Assembly (NCBI GenBank): GCA_037577475.1 | Contig: CM075197.1 | Location: 21,730,150-21,794,149 of the forward strand | Length of the DNA stretch: 64,000 bases | Direction of reading: 5' to 3' | Source: Chaunax sp. Z400 | Lineage: Eukaryota > Chordata > Actinopteri > Lophiiformes > Chaunacidae | Shown: positions 1 through 13,700 of the stretch, one piece after another | How the letters are laid out: each line of letters begins with the position of its first letter | How positions within the stretch are numbered: position 1 is the stretch's first letter | Position numbers and translations under genes: made by a program | The notes under the pieces: generated by a model | Told to the model about the DNA's origin: nothing | Seen by the model: the letters and a program-made list of their open reading frames with translations, nothing else | The model's database searches: none

Positions 1-922
1 AATAATTTTGTAATCAGGACTTTTTCTAACATTCATCTGACACACAGCGGGCTATTTGTAGGTCTACAAGGCTGTGTTGAATTACAACATCCATTGGATT
101 GAATTGAAAACACAGCGAGGTGCAGAAGTGTAGTGCTGTTTAAATCCCAGTGTGCATCTGTGACACACAAGCATGCATGTGCAAAGTTCAGTCGTGGCAT
201 GTTTTGTTCCTACAGCACCGTAAGTGTAGTCTACTTTCAACTACTGACTGCTGTGTTACATTCTCAACATTATGAAACTATTCATACAGTCAGCCAAACA
301 TCTAGCTAAGTAGTATTAGTCGATATGATGGATGTATTTAGGTTGTAATTAGCGTGCTTTTTTGTATTTTGAATTATTTCATTTACTTTCACGAGGTGAG
401 CAAATAAAGCCAGATTTGAAACATCAAATATGAGAAAACATTTGCATTGCAGGCGAAGCTCACGCTCATCTAATAGACAAGGCTATGAAAAACTGGCTAA
501 GCGCGCTTTCATTTCTTTCAGTCAATGTGGATGCAGCACAACCTGGCAGACTTTTAACAAGCTCTTTCTTCTCTGAATGTATGAGGAGTGAAAGATGAAT
601 GAAAGGATTTTTCATTTTTCACCAACTACACATAATTGAATTCTCGTTAACGCTCAAAGGCTACAATTTAAAGGCAGAATGTTTCCTTGCATGTTCACAA
701 TGTATGAGTTGATGTTATGAACCAATCAAGACACCTTAAATATCCGTATTTGGCCAGGTAGGGTAGGGTAGGCGCAGGGTATGGTGTTAATATTTATAAT
801 AGCTATAGCATCCATGGACATACACAACAAAAAATATCATTTATAGTTTTTGATAAGAACAGAAAGCATGTGATGCTAGGTTTGAGTGAAAAGGCCCATA
901 GCGTAGAAGATTAAATAGTGAG
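1..922. other. Unique AT-rich DNA, nothing recognised
   Basis: No coding exon, RNA gene or transposon end is visible on either strand. A short run of GTAGG-like units occurs near 757-770, too short to call a satellite. Confidence 0.5.
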
Positions 923-1052
923 TAGGTTTTCATGATTAAGGACTCATATTATGAGGGTCAAACTATCATGGGACTATTGCTTTTAGGTTAAATGATATAA
1001 TGGTGAAACTGAGCTGCCTTGGTGGAGGTCTGCGCTCTCCAAGTGCTGTCTC
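923..1052 (+). repeat. Teleost dispersed repeat, CCTTGG/GGAGG-ended family (3' part)
   Basis: This stretch aligns by eye with 61771-61888. Both contain TAGGTTTTCATG, a GGTCAAA block, TGCTTTTAGGT, an ATAATG block, then AAACTGAGCTGCCTTGGTG followed by AGGT and a CTCTC-AGTGCTGTCT end. Part of the motif also appears reversed at 10287-10315. The ending CCTTGGTGGAGG is the inverted form of the CCTCCACCAAGG found at 7467. I recognise the type as an abundant teleost repeat, but I cannot name its class; no coding part is visible. Confidence 0.65.
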
Positions 1053-2446
1053 GCTCTGTGAATTTGTTTTGTTTCAGGTGAATATCTACAGTGTATGGGG
1101 TTGCTTTTAATCTAAGAGATAGAAATAGAGGCTTACAGATGTCAGATAGATAACATTTGTTTGATATTTATTGTTGTCTTGTGGTAAGGGCTTTCAGCAT
1201 TGGATTTTTTTTAATAAGATTATGAAGTTCATGGTCCTTGGCATTTCATGTTTAAACATTTTATCGATTGATGTCTGATTAAAAAACTTTAAGACATTCG
1301 CAGTCACTCTAAATTTTCTTATCTTATTGTGTCACAAACTTGTGCCTCTAATTGGTAAATACCTCCATGCAATAACCTCCCGCAAAACTCAAGCCAATTG
1401 AAAGAAAAAGAATGAATTCATCAGTTTAAATCGTGTGCATTGAAGTTGTTTCAAAGGCTATAATAGCCTAAGAAGTTATGAAGGCCCCAAACAAGATTGC
1501 AGTGTACCTAGGGCACAGAGTGGGATTGATACTCTACACACGTCATACTGGAGCACAACAAGGATACCGAGCCTGAATGCTTAATTTGCGGCCAGTGGGA
1601 TGCTTTATCCAGAGATATAAACAAGTACAGGCCCTATTGCATGCTCTGTCACGTGGGGTGTGCATGTGCTGAATTGTTGAACAGTGTATGGAGTCTCCTT
1701 GTTAACCCCCAGAGCCAGATTCCAAGTATTCATTCAAGAAAGACTCCAGACCTTGAACATTGAGCGGCGCATAGCAATTGAAATCATAACTCCAAGGATC
1801 TGGGCAGAGCTACGCTACGAGTTTTTAATTATCTTTGACTCCTAGCATCACAGCAATAATAAACCCTGTGAATTCAAATGCCTTAGACCAAAATGAAAGG
1901 AAAAAAACTCAATTAAAAAGATATTCATATCAGCATGCAGTTAAAAAAGATATCATGCAATTACATATAAACTGCTTATTAATTTCTCCAACAAAAGCCT
2001 CGAGTACCAATGCATTGTGTTCTTATTGTGTGAGGGTGTCTTAAAGTATCTAATGCTAAGGAAGTCATTTAATATCTTAGCACAATGAATCTCTTGTGGG
2101 TATTAGAGTGTCTTCAGTTCAGTCTATTGAGCCATGTGTGCCTTTGGAGTGTGGAAACCTAATGTGCCTGATTTATTTCATTATCATATATGTCAATAAT
2201 TCACTGACCACCTATAAATACTTCCATGTGTGCGACATTATTTAGTGCCTACATGACACACTGTATATACTAACCCTTTGTAATGTGCTAGAGTTACACA
2301 TTGTTGTACAGTACATGGTCTGCAGTAATACTGAGCCACTGGTGCAACATAACAGGTGGATAGGGAGGTGTAAAAACTTCACTGAAAATATTCAAGCACA
2401 GCTAAGACAATTAGCCGATTTCTGAAATGTAAAGAAAAAAAAGAAA
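1053..2446. other. Unique AT-rich DNA, nothing recognised
   Basis: Only short open frames are present (longest about 69 codons, at 1835-2044, with no recognisable similarity). No repeat family or RNA gene is visible. Confidence 0.45.
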
Positions 2447-2470
2447 ATATATATATATATATATATATAT
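2447..2470. repeat. (AT)12 microsatellite
   Basis: An uninterrupted AT dinucleotide run, followed from about 2477 to 2535 by degenerate ATT/TAA/AAT trinucleotide-rich sequence. Together they form about 90 bp of almost pure A+T. Confidence 0.9.
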
Positions 2471-2535
2471 ACTGTATATTATTAATAATTATTATTATTA
2501 TAATAATAACAATAATAAATAATAATATTAAATAA

Positions 2536-5500
2536 TCATTTAATCAATCTTCATGTCAAAATTCCAGGTTCACAAATGAGAGGACTTGCTGCTTTTCCTT
2601 TTAATTATTACAATAATTTGTTTTTAAGTATTTATTTTAAGTATTACTTTAATTATTTGGGATATTTGTTTCTCTGCTGTGTAATTGTGAAAATTGTGAA
2701 AGAATTGATCACTACTATAAGAATTTTTACAAACTAAACAATCAATTGCTTAACGGAGAAAGTAATTAGCAGATTAATCCATAATGAAAATTAATCATTG
2801 CAGTTCTTTTTTTTTTAATGTTCAAAATGAGCTCCACCTCATCCATCAGCGGAAAATACTGTTTTTAACTTTGCTCATGAGTACAATTAAATGTTACACA
2901 TGTACACCAAGATCAATGTTTAACATACACAGATGTTTAATTATTTGCTTTTCAAGCCTAATATTACTGTATTAAATCTCAGATACATTGTTCAAATGTT
3001 CGAATTGTTCATATTTGTTCATATTATTCAAAACATTCACCATCTACAAGTGATCTGAACCGTTTTTGAGAAAGACAACTTAACTAAAGTTATTTTTTAA
3101 AGAAATGGCCTTTATTGAAGATTTCTGGGTTCCAAACAGTTCGATTGAAGTGAAGGCAGTTGTCATTTCTGGGTCATTCTGTTGCCCCAACAAGGACATA
3201 CTGAAAATCTCAATTAAAGATAGCATCCATTGTATTCTGTCAGTCCTTCAAGGCTATTATCACAGACTCAGAGAAAAAAGGTCTTCGGTCAAAATATCCC
3301 TATATTATTAAGGCTGCAGTTCGTGCACGGTTTTAACACATACCCATCTATTGTTGTTGCAAAGCATCTTTAATAAGTTGTCTTTAAATTAAAGTATACA
3401 TATTTGTGCTGCATCTGTTCATTGTGCTTGAGCATGATGGTCATGGCCCGTGGGTATAATGCTACAACATTCCTGGGCACCCTGTTTGGCTACTGGGAGC
3501 GTTTCTGCTGTGCAATCTGGCTCTGCAGGACATCATTCACCCAAATGTGTGTGCTGGTTCTCAGTCCAATCACAGATTACGCACTAATTTTACTAATCAG
3601 CATGCCTTCAACCAGACAGAGAGAAACAAATCAGCTGGTGTTGAATTTGGCTGGAATTTAAAATTGCATATCTTCCAGGGCACAGGACTGGACGCCACTG
3701 GCCTCGAGGACACATGGCAGCACACCCCACTGATCCGAGACCTATCCATGTACAAATGCACTGAATGTGAAATGTAGCACATTAAAATAAATTCTTGGCT
3801 CCCTTTTTTATGGCCCAATAGTGGTGTTTCTTTGGATGGGTGTGTTAAAATTCAACCAGTCTCTGCATGTGACAAAGCTCTGTGGCTCCACATTAAGGAC
3901 GCTTTATTGTGCATCACAATGATAAAAAAAAAAAAATGGTGCATACACCAGTGGAAATAAAGCAGTCTTCGTGTTTACACCGAGCAGCTTAGACACTTTG
4001 AACCAGGCCTGGAGAGGGGAACGCTGGTGTGGCAGTGCTGCTGCCGGAAAGGGCAGCGGAACCAGAGCTGGATGAGCATGTAAGGGAACCAGGCTGAGAA
4101 GCCTTGACAGACATCATAACAGAGGTGAAGAGACTAAAAGAGGACATTGATAGAGGAAGAGAAAGACGTAAAAGAGTTAGTTGGCTTTTGGTCATCAAGC
4201 TCTGCAAAATAAAAGGCTGCAAGACAGACACTGGACTTGCCTTCTTGCTGGACTAGTAGTAATATTAGCTGGTGTGCTATGTACTGTATGCCTTGTTGCA
4301 CTTAATTGATGTTTGGCTGTGTTAGCAAAATTGTCAAACTGGTCATAAGTAATTTTACCTTTTGGCAAATTGTTGATCGCATTAAAGTATAAAGGTATTC
4401 AGGCATTAAATTATTGTTGTGTTACATAAAATGCCAATAATATAATTCCTTGAACAACTGATTTATCTCGTCTATATTTTTAATACATGTTGTGTTTAAT
4501 ATTTTATTGGGCCGTCTTTACACCGAGTGAATAAATTGCGCACCAATTTGTCTAAAGATTAGTTACATAAGATGCTGAGCTATCACTCTCAGATGTCAAG
4601 GCAAAAATCCATTAAGTGATTTACCAAAAAGAACCTTCATCCAATAACAATCACAGAGCCGGTAGCTGTAACTGATAGCTGTTATTAATCAGCAGGAGGT
4701 CGTCGGTGCCACAGCGATGTGAAAGTGCACATCTTAAAACAGAATAATTTGTAAGGAAAGACATCACTTATGTGGGTGCCCTGTTGTCCATAAAGAGTGA
4801 GGCATTCATTACTGTCACCCTACATAGCACTGATTGCTAATGCGAGGGCACAATCAACGTGCAAGCACACAAGCAAATATTCTGCAGCACCAAACAATAG
4901 AGGCATATCTTTCACACAATTTATGGCTCAATTTTTTTTTTTTTTTTCCAGAGCCCAGCAATCGACTACTTTTACTCCCACAATAATACATTTTGTGCTC
5001 GTATCATTTCTAGGTGTTCTTTGAGGGCTTTCAAGGAGCATAAAACACTGATGCATTTGTTGGAAATCTAATATTAGAGATGTGATCCTGAGGCAACTCC
5101 CCTCTCCTGACATCAGTCTGACAGGCACGTAAAATATCTGTTTACATTTTAGCTTGACAACAATGTGCTGACATCTCTATTTCCCATGTGACCACATGAA
5201 ATAACCCTGTCAAAAATATATTACAATCCATACTTATGACATTTTGCTCTCCTCAGTCACACAAAGTCATAGGGGTGGGGATGCACACATGATATACGTC
5301 CTTTGGTAATGACGATAATGATCATTGACAAGATAGAAACCGTTTCCAGGCTTCATTTTATCATGCTCACAGTGGAAGAGATGGAAGACATTTTTTTTTT
5401 CCTTTTGCTTTTATTCAAGTGAACCACTTATTCAACCGACGAAAAAAAAAGGAAAGAAAATGCCTTTACAGCATCTGACTCTGTGAGCTTTCAGTCAGAG

Positions 5501-6309
5501 TGTATTAGATTTATCACTTTCTTGTCCCTTTGCCTTGTTGATGCCTCCAGAGTACAACTACATTGGTATGGGAGAGGCCTAAGCTGTGGCTATGACATAT
5601 TTCCTGGTGCATTATCTTCACACTCAATCTCCTTGGGGTAGATGGAGTGCACAGAGGAAGTGTTTCCACCGGTTAAGTCCTAACATGTAACCAGACATTG
5701 CTTTTAGGGGTCGGCTGTTAACAGGGTTGACAATGCTCTTTTTACAGCCTTCAGATTGAATATTCCCTGAGTCTCCTGTTGCAGAGGCCATGTCATTACA
5801 GCTGATAGCTCCATTACTTTCTGAGAGAGTTGGCAGGACTTTTTATGTTTTGCATTTTCCCTGCATTTAATGGCTGCCGCTGTTCCTTAACTTTATGGTA
5901 CATACTTTGACAAGGACACTTTTGGCTATGGCACAATGGCTTCTGTTCTGTGTGCTCGTTTTCGTATTCAGATTTGGGTTTTCTGGATTACTGGGAACAT
6001 AAAATCCATGACTTTGTGAAGACAAGGAGCTTTAGGCTGTAATTGGGAAAAAAAGAATTTCACAGCGGTGCAAAAAAGAGTTGTAAAGTGGAATGTGGCC
6101 CTTTTTTTAATAACGTGTGAAAATCAGCTTCAGATTAAGAGATTTGTGTTTTAAGGTGATTAAATTTAAAACACAGTGTTTGGGGCATCAGTTCCAAAAC
6201 TCTTTCAGTATTAGAACATTTAAACATTGAATGTTATGGGGTTGCGGTTTTTGGATAATAGTGTCCATAACTCCATATTTAGCTTGCGTGTTAGAATAAA
6301 ATGGCATTA
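2536..6309. other. Unique AT-rich DNA with no supported gene
   Basis: Open frames here are under about 87 codons and none resembles a known protein. Homopolymer runs occur near 4931, 5391 and 5439. The motif TTTACACCGAG occurs at about 3974 and again at about 4519, roughly 545 bp apart in the same orientation. It may mark a decayed element, but I could not find paired ends. Confidence 0.4.
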
Positions 6310-6640
6310 AGGACATTAAGAAATGTGTGTTTCTTATTCTCTTTGTCAGTTTGTCTGCTTTGCACCATGTTCTCTTGTATTGCTTCATGGGAGTTTTCTC
6401 CATGTGTTGTTTCTGTTTCTGTGTTTTGGATTTTGCCTTGCTTGCCCCTCCCTGGAATTACTGGATTGTTTTTTGGACATTTTGCATCTTTCTGTTCATT
6501 GGATTTTGTGTTTTTTGGGGGGGGTTCCCAGTTTTTGGACCGTGGACACTGCCTGTATTAGTTTGAATTTAGTAATTACATCAATGAACTGCGACTCCTT
6601 GTCCCTGATGTCTGCATTTTGGGTCTTCAACATTTTTGCT
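6310..6640 (+). mobile_element. Possible LTR-type retroelement end, decayed
   Basis: A T-rich stretch with almost no A on this strand runs through TTTTGGATTTTGCC and GTTTTTGGACCGTGGACACTGCC, then AATTACATCAATGAACTGCGACTCC and CTGCATTTTGGGTC. That order (T-rich body, 'tttttggacc', 'gaactgcg', 'ctgca-ttgggtc') is what I know from the 3' ends of teleost LTR or related retroelements. The three overlapping open frames here (79-130 codons, rich in F, C and L) are a by-product of the T-richness. No terminal inverted bases or target duplication were found, so the class is unproven. Confidence 0.3.
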
Positions 6641-7466
6641 GAAACATATGCAGCGTATACGGAAAAAGATGAATACATGAGTATTATATGTTGCATATTA
6701 CCATATAGACTATGAAATTAAAAATCATGAATAAGACGTTCATATTATGGTTGCATAACATCAGCATGTCGTAGCTCATCAGTAACAATAGGGCCACTTC
6801 ATAAATAACTAACGTCCATCCTTAATGATGGAGCTGAAAATAGACTGAGCCAAATTGCTTTGACTTTCCCTCGTTCCATCCTCTCTTCCTCTTCATTCCT
6901 CCGTTTTTCTGCTCCAAATCACTTCTTGAGGGAGGAGGAAAAAGCCGTAGGATTTATTCCTGGTCATCAGGACTCTGCTGTTATTTTTCTCTCACCATCT
7001 AGCCAGGGACTTCAACAGAGTCAGTAGGATTAAAATCAAAAAAGCAGTCCGGACCCTGGGAGACAGGGAAATAAACTACGTTTCACCGTACGTTTCAAGT
7101 ATGTGAACCAATCAATTTTAAATGATTTTTGCATTAATTTAATTTTGCACGGAGAGAATGCACTGTGACATTAGGTGAAATTAGTAATGCAAGCAGAGGT
7201 AGGGATGAGCATACGAGAGTCATACATATATACTGAGCAACAGTAGAAATGCATATTTGTTCTCTTTGTCCTGTTCACACTAAATATTATTTCACAGAGA
7301 ATAAACAAGGAAATACTTCAGCCGGTGTCTCCTTGAAACAGTCCTGTATTTTGAAAAAAAAAAAAACAGAACTCTTATCAGTACTGATATGGGGAGCTCT
7401 CGTACTTCACAGTAGGATGCCGTTCAACAACTTTTGATGAATGAGAAGGACACTCAGTAGAGTGCA
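6641..7466. other. Unique DNA, nothing recognised
   Basis: A pyrimidine-rich patch lies near 6865-6920 and a poly-A run near 7355. No gene or transposon end is visible. Confidence 0.4.
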
Positions 7467-7558
7467 TACCTCCACCAAGGCAATGGTTTATATGTATATA
7501 TCCTATAAGACAGACAAACAGACGTTGGTGAAAACAAAACCTCCTTTGTAGAGGTAAT
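7467..7558 (-). repeat. CCTCC/GGAGG-ended repeat, short copy with both ends
   Basis: The copy starts TACCTCCACCAAGG and ends CCTCCTTTGTAGAGGTAA. Just inside the right end is GACAGACAAACAGACGTTGG-TGAAAAC, the tail typical of this teleost family. The two ends are near inverted complements of each other, so the element is only about 92 bp and heavily internally deleted. Confidence 0.6.
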
Positions 7559-7732
7559 TACATGCATGAGGTTCCCTGTAAGAATAACAGAGAATGACAT
7601 TAAAACTTGTGTTAATTACCCTAAAGATAAAATACCATACACGAAATTAATTCACAGAACTGCTCAAATTAAGCAATTTAATTTATCTCACTTTTAAAGG
7701 TGTTACATGCTGAAGTAAAGCTGTAATCGGAA

Positions 7733-7836
7733 GCATATCCCCATCCTTAAAGTTTCATGGAGAACTGCCCAGTGGCTAAATCAACCAACAAACGGACACA
7801 GGTTGCAAAACATAACCTCCTTGGCAGAGGTAATAA
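7733..7836 (-). repeat. CCTCC/GGAGG-ended repeat, second copy
   Basis: The right end reads GCAAAACATAACCTCCTTGG-CAGAGGTAATA, preceded by CAACCAACAAACGGACAC and CATGGAGAACTGCCCAGTGG. This matches the terminal part of the same family as at 7467-7558 and 34015-34175. The left boundary is unclear. Confidence 0.55.
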
Positions 7837-8889
7837 CCCTGAAGACATGTAAAAGTAATGAGGAGTATAGATTTGTGCTAGAGACAGGAGGCCTGGTATT
7901 CACAGTACACAGGGTAGAGCTGTTTCCTAATTCAACAGACAGCTTGTTTTAAAAGAACAGAGGACATTTGGTTGGAATACAGATAGAAACAATCCCACAG
8001 ACTCGGGGCAAAGTTGGGACTCAGTTGGGGAAACAGTGAATAATTCAATAATTAAGGCAACTTTAATGATCTGAGGCTGCAACAGTCAGAAGAGTTTGTC
8101 AAACTGAATTCCAAAAGTCTTAAAGTTGAGCAGTTCCCATAAATTGTCACTGTTATCATCACTATTCTATCATAGTGTGGCATTTGTTTTTTATTGTTTC
8201 ACAATTCATACATATTTACTGATATTATTAACTTAGAAGATCAGGATCCCTTCTATCCATCAATAGTCATCAAAGTATCCCATAATCCACATTGCCCTTC
8301 ATGGGTGTAAATACATTATATGTCACTCTACTGAATTGACTTTGGCTTTAATGCAGCATGTTTTGTAACTGAATGATTAGGCTTGTTTTTAACATTCCTT
8401 TCAAAACCATATTTCACCTCAACTCATATTAACATGGGATTTTTCATTGACTGTGAGACTGACATATTCCAGTGACTGGTATCCAAGCATAATTAATACT
8501 TCTAGAACTGAATTCAGGGTTGAGAACCTGCTTTGTGCTTATTATTTTATATTGATTCAAATTCTCTGGCATGCAATTACATTATAACAATATCGGTTTT
8601 CCATTTAGAGCTATCATGATTGAAGTATGCAGTCGTCACATTATTCTTTTGTACTGTCTCGGCCCTTTCAAACCGGCGAGAGGCTCAAACTTATTTCATT
8701 CACTAAAATTAAAAACACCTTCAACTGCAAAGCACCGCATAGCTCCACCAACGGCATTGTCACATAAACCTGAACACACGGAAAATAGTTTCCAGGGTAT
8801 GTCAAAGTATTTTTTTATTGAAACAAATGGTAATGGAGTCCTTGGAAATAAGACGTGGGCATTCTTATTATTTTTCATAACATTGGCAA

Positions 8890-8910
8890 AATATATATAT
8901 ATATATATAT
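8890..8910. repeat. (AT)10 microsatellite with A-run
   Basis: A perfect AT run followed directly by ten A residues. It abuts the collapsed repeat copy at 8924-8957. Confidence 0.85.
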
Positions 8911-8923
8911 AAAAAAAAAATCC

Positions 8924-8957
8924 TAACCTCCTCCGACTCTCTTTGGTGGAGGTATTA
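8924..8957. repeat. Collapsed copy: both ends of the CCTCC/GGAGG repeat
   Basis: TAACCTCC and, after about 16 bp, GGTGGAGGTATTA. Only the two inverted ends of the family remain, separated by a short spacer. It could also be a chance inverted repeat. Confidence 0.35.
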
Positions 8958-10286
8958 AAATGATGGAGGACCGACTCTGCACATTAAATGTTCATGTCCA
9001 TATGAGAAGAAAAAAAAGAATTCTTGCATTTACTTATTTGAAAAATGATTTATGCTAACATTATATGCAGTTTCGGGTCTCTCAACAAAAAGAAAAAAGT
9101 GACATAACTTGTGAGGGTTTATGGGAATTGTTGTCTTTGTCCAATCCCCATTGCCGATGAAGAGCTACACGTGGCTATCTCAGGTTTGTCGTCACAGATG
9201 AGGTAACATTTTAAAGTTTTATTCTCATTATGTTTATTCGCATTTTGTCACAACTTCTTTCAGTTTGACTCTCTTAGAAGTTAAGGCAAGAAGTGACCAT
9301 AAATTTAGATAAAGTTAGATTACAATGGGTTATAACATGTAAAAGCAAACACGTATTAAGGAGTTTGAGAGACACTGAATATAAAATGCTTAGGTTTTTG
9401 GGGTGTGTTTAGCTCAGCTGTGGCGGTGTAAATCATAAGAATATTAAATCATAATTTGATTCATCACAGCAAACGAAGAGTTTTGGTGCATGGGAAGCTG
9501 TCAAAGCATCCAATCAGCAGTTCATTATCATCCATCAAACAAACTCAGAGCAGCTGATTTGACAGGTGATCTGGGTGTGCAGCGGTGATCAAAAATGAGG
9601 ACGTTTCGTTAATAGTGAAATTTCTAAAAGATGGTGTCCCGAAGTATTTGTCATAATACACATTAAAAAATTATAGATACAGCTAAAAGTCTGACAGTGT
9701 GCATTTGAATCATTCCTGAGCCCATTACCAGGATCCAGGATGGAGCTTTCGGCGATCAGGTAACACATCATACTGTAAGCTGCACCTATGATTAATTTAA
9801 TGCAGTATTTCTTCACAGCTCTCTCCAGCTGAGCTCTCTCCACATATTCCCCACTTTTCACCCACTGACCCTTCTTTTTACTAAGACAGTGCTTTAACAC
9901 ACCTGGCTGCTTCCCCTCGTGGATGTGTTTGATCTACTACCATTTTTCTTCTCCCAGATGATGACGCTACCTTCCTCCACAATGCTGCCATATTTCCAGG
10001 CCTGAGCTCCCTCGCCCTTGTTACGCCTGCCCTGCAGTATTCCTGTTCGTGCTGACGATGCCAAAGTCTCCATTTCCTGCTTTCTCACACCTTTTTTTTG
10101 CCAGTAAACAAATTACTCATAACTAATAAACGACCTTCACCTGCTCTACAACATGTCTGTGTTCTTACTTAGACTTGCTGCATAGCATAATAAGCTATAC
10201 CCTTAATGAGTGATAAAATCCAGGCTGGTTCAGTTTAATGGCAGTAAAATCACAATCATCATCACAAACATCATTTAATTAGGCCT
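8958..10286. other. Mostly unique DNA, no supported gene
   Basis: Two minus-strand open frames (9589-9900 and 9894-10088) overlap head to tail in different frames. Neither resembles a known family. GTTTAGCTCAGCTGTGG at about 9407 looks like a tRNA A box, but no B box follows. Confidence 0.4.
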
Positions 10287-10778
10287 ATGACTCCTTGATC
10301 ATGAAAACCTACTCCTATAAGCTGGACTCACATTGGTATCAAGAAAAAAATCATTTTCTTCAGGATGTAGCTCACTAACTTTTGAAGATAAGCCAAATTT
10401 GACACATAACTGAATCTATAATTTGATTTTAGTTCAAATCTGTAGCTTTTGTCGAGCCTTATAAATTTAAACAATCTGGATCACCAGATCCAGGATATTA
10501 TTTGGATCCTGATCATCATGTAATTGTGTCCATGCATTGGAGGCATTATCAATGAAGTAAGAAGAAAACATTTCTCCTATCCTACAACAGTAAAGACTTT
10601 TTTTTCCTTTTTTTTTTAATGCATCATGATGATCCAGATCACAGTAAAACTCTAACAGATAGTCCCTAGCTCTCCAAAAAATGTCATCAAACTTTTTAAG
10701 CAATCCTGCAAACAGACAAACAAACAAAAAAAAGCAAACTAATGCTGGCGAAAACATTACATCCTTGGTGGAGGTAAA
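10287..10778 (-). repeat. CCTCC/GGAGG-ended repeat, longest copy
   Basis: Read on the minus strand it begins TACCTCCACCAAGG at 10778, continues through GTTTTCGCCAGC and a GTTTGTTTGTCTGTTTGCAG run, then GATCTGG/GATCCAG-rich sequence, and ends with TAGGTTTTCATGATCAAGG near 10297. The last motif is shared with 923-1052 and 61771-61888, so this copy links the family's left end to its right half. The 106-codon open frame within it carries no transposase motif and is probably incidental. The element looks non-coding and non-autonomous. Confidence 0.6.
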
Positions 10779-13700
10779 TATGTGCACAACCAGTACTTCT
10801 TTTCTCTTTGTTACTATTTGGTCCCTACCCTTTCTGAAGTGTTACGTGGCTCTTTAGTTGCTAAATTGTTCACTATGTTCCCCACCTTGTTGCTTAATGT
10901 GTCTGCAGGCTGTTTGTCTGCCTGATTTTAGATTATTTTCCGGTGGAAACTGCTGCCTGCCTGCAGATTCAAATAATAACTTCCTATCGGCTCACCAGTA
11001 CAAGCAAATCCTTTCTCATTGTCACATTGTTTTCACACTGTAATTTGACATTTTCAGTCATTGCTACTTTAACCATGTGACGGATCAGAAAGCTATTTTT
11101 GAGGGTACAGATAATTGGCCTATTTTGCAGGTTAGTTGACGTGTTGGCAGTTGACACTTCTTACAATTTCTCTGGGATTATCAGTGAAAATATCAGCCCT
11201 TATTGTATCGTATATACATTATACTCTAATGCACTCAACGTCTTTTACCTTCTTACTTAGATAATTGCATATTCGAAACGGTTGGGATAAATATTCTATC
11301 AGCCAGAAAGGTTGAAAAAAAATAAAAATAAAAACCTTCACTCAAGCTTTCTAAGTGGGCTGAAAAATGTCAATAAACAGAGAGAGTGGGTGAAGCAAAG
11401 GGTGAAGCAAAGTGCCACATGGCCTCCTAATGACAGCTGTGAACATGTCAGGTGCAGTTTAACATCTACCCTTACAAGCGCTTGAGGAATAAATGTGAAA
11501 AATGGTTTAGTTTAACGGTTTAGTTTCCTAGCACAAATTTTCTTTTATCTGTTGATCCACCCAGGATTCCATAGCAGATACATACGCACAGAAGGTAACG
11601 CAAATCTTCAATCTACCCAGGACTTACTCTGTACCACTCATATGGTGCAAAACATACTTACTATCCTTCGCAATGATGCCACAAGGGTGTTGTTTTCGCC
11701 ATGTCTTTATCAGCAAAAATGCACCCACATGTGATTTAGGGAAAAGAAACCTAAGGTATAAATGTACTAATTGGTTAAGGTAGAGAGGAGCATAATTGAT
11801 GCAGTTAGATCCTACTTAAAGCTGCATAAGCTGAACATCTGACAGTCTCTGGAGGTGAAGCCTGTTTGTGCTTTTTTTGTGTGTGTTTTTTTTATGGCAG
11901 TGTTTACAAATTTTCCTTATGCCTGTTTTTAATATGTGTCCTGAGCGATTTGGAATGAATAAAAAGGTGAAAAATGACTGAGTGAGAGATTAAAAATACG
12001 GCTCTGTGGCCCTTTGAGACATTGAATGTGATCCCGGGCAATACAAATAAACCCAACTTTGCTCATTGACTTCCCTTCGCTCAATGTCCAATATGTGTGT
12101 TTCTAAAACATACATACACATAGGGCTCACCTCTGGGTGTGCGCATTAACATCAGTACTTACTGTTTTTGAAAGGATTATCATTATTCTCCCAAAACAAA
12201 TGTGGTTTCGGGGGCTTAACATACTCAAAAACTCATGAAAATTAGGCGTCTACTAGCGTCACACAGTGGATAAAAAAAGTTAAATCACAATCCTTCCCTC
12301 AGTGTCTATAATGCATGCAAATACAGAGCTGTGTTTACCTCCAGGTCTACAATAGTGAGGCCGCCTCTGGGCGCCAGTGCTGCTTGCAGCTGCAATTAAT
12401 TTGATCATTTTTGAGAGGATATCGCAATTTGTTGTCTAGTATATTATGATTTAAACAAACAACAAAAATATTTATCTCTACTTTTATTTCTGCTTATAAT
12501 GGTTTACATAATGCATTAGAAATTATTTTTGTATATGGGAACTGATAAAAAAAGACTAATGCTTATTGGGTGTACCGAAATGATGTGCTGCTGCTCTAAA
12601 TTAAGAAGTTAGGCATACCAGCAGTGTGAGAAAAAAAAAAGGTTAGTCTGGGGGTCTTTTCACACATGCAGATATACAGACATTTTGTACTTCAATGCTT
12701 AACATCATTATTATTCCACCCTCACACCAAATGTTGCAATATTATTCTGAAGTGACAACATGCTGCATTATCAAAACACAGAATGTTTATTTAATATGAA
12801 ATTAGAACAACAACCCATCATACTGTTGCAGATACAGCATGGCTAAAATGTGAACCCTGTAAACGGGTCAACCAGCTGGTCTGCAAATGTAAGAGGGCAT
12901 ATTTAAGATGTTATATGATCGCTCTATGTTGTGGCGAAATGCTGCTGCCATTGCCATTTTACATCAAACTCATCATATGCCAGCAATGAACCATGCAAGC
13001 ACCAAATGAGGCGTGTTAAATGATGCGTGTCAATCACAGCCTGCAGTTATTAACTTTATTAATATTTACTCAACTAAGTAAACAAAGGGGAATTCTGAGA
13101 ACAGATAAAAAATACTATCAGAATTCTGGATGACACTTGCACAGGTAATCTGCAAAGGCATCCAGTGGCATATGCAGAATGTCACTGAAAGCCATTTGGG
13201 AGCAGCGTGGTAAATATGACTGATGCCAACTTAAGCCAATGCATTTTCATGTCACACTATTATGGTTAATGAATGTCTGCCTTCGGGCCCCTGAGGTGTT
13301 AAATATTTCCCATGCCATTAAATTTAGCTCATCTCGCGATGAGTTTCAAATGTATTGAACGCTGCAGTCTTTGTAACAACCTTGACGTCGTAGATTAGAT
13401 GACGATTGGATGATGAAGCGTTAATGTCAGCCAAATATTAATGAGAGTATTGTAGCAGGATTTAGGAATATGATACATCAAAATGCTGCTGAATATACTA
13501 TAGCAGCAGCAGTATTAACAATGTCAGAAATGCACAATTTACACAGTTAAAAGATAAAAATATACAAAGACAAGTAATTGGGAATATATATAACAGAGAA
13601 ATAGGGCATAAAAAGACCATATGGGTGATAAAATTGCATAACATCTGGGGGGGAAAAATGCTGTGTTCAGAGATCCCATTATCATTCTCATTATCAGCTC

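Noticed and set aside
6301..6715. Three overlapping 79-130 codon frames rich in F, C and L
   Set aside because: T-rich strand composition removes stops in all frames; no domain or start context supports a gene.
9404..9425. tRNA A-box-like GTTTAGCTCAGCTGTGG
   Set aside because: No B box or cloverleaf follows within tRNA distance.
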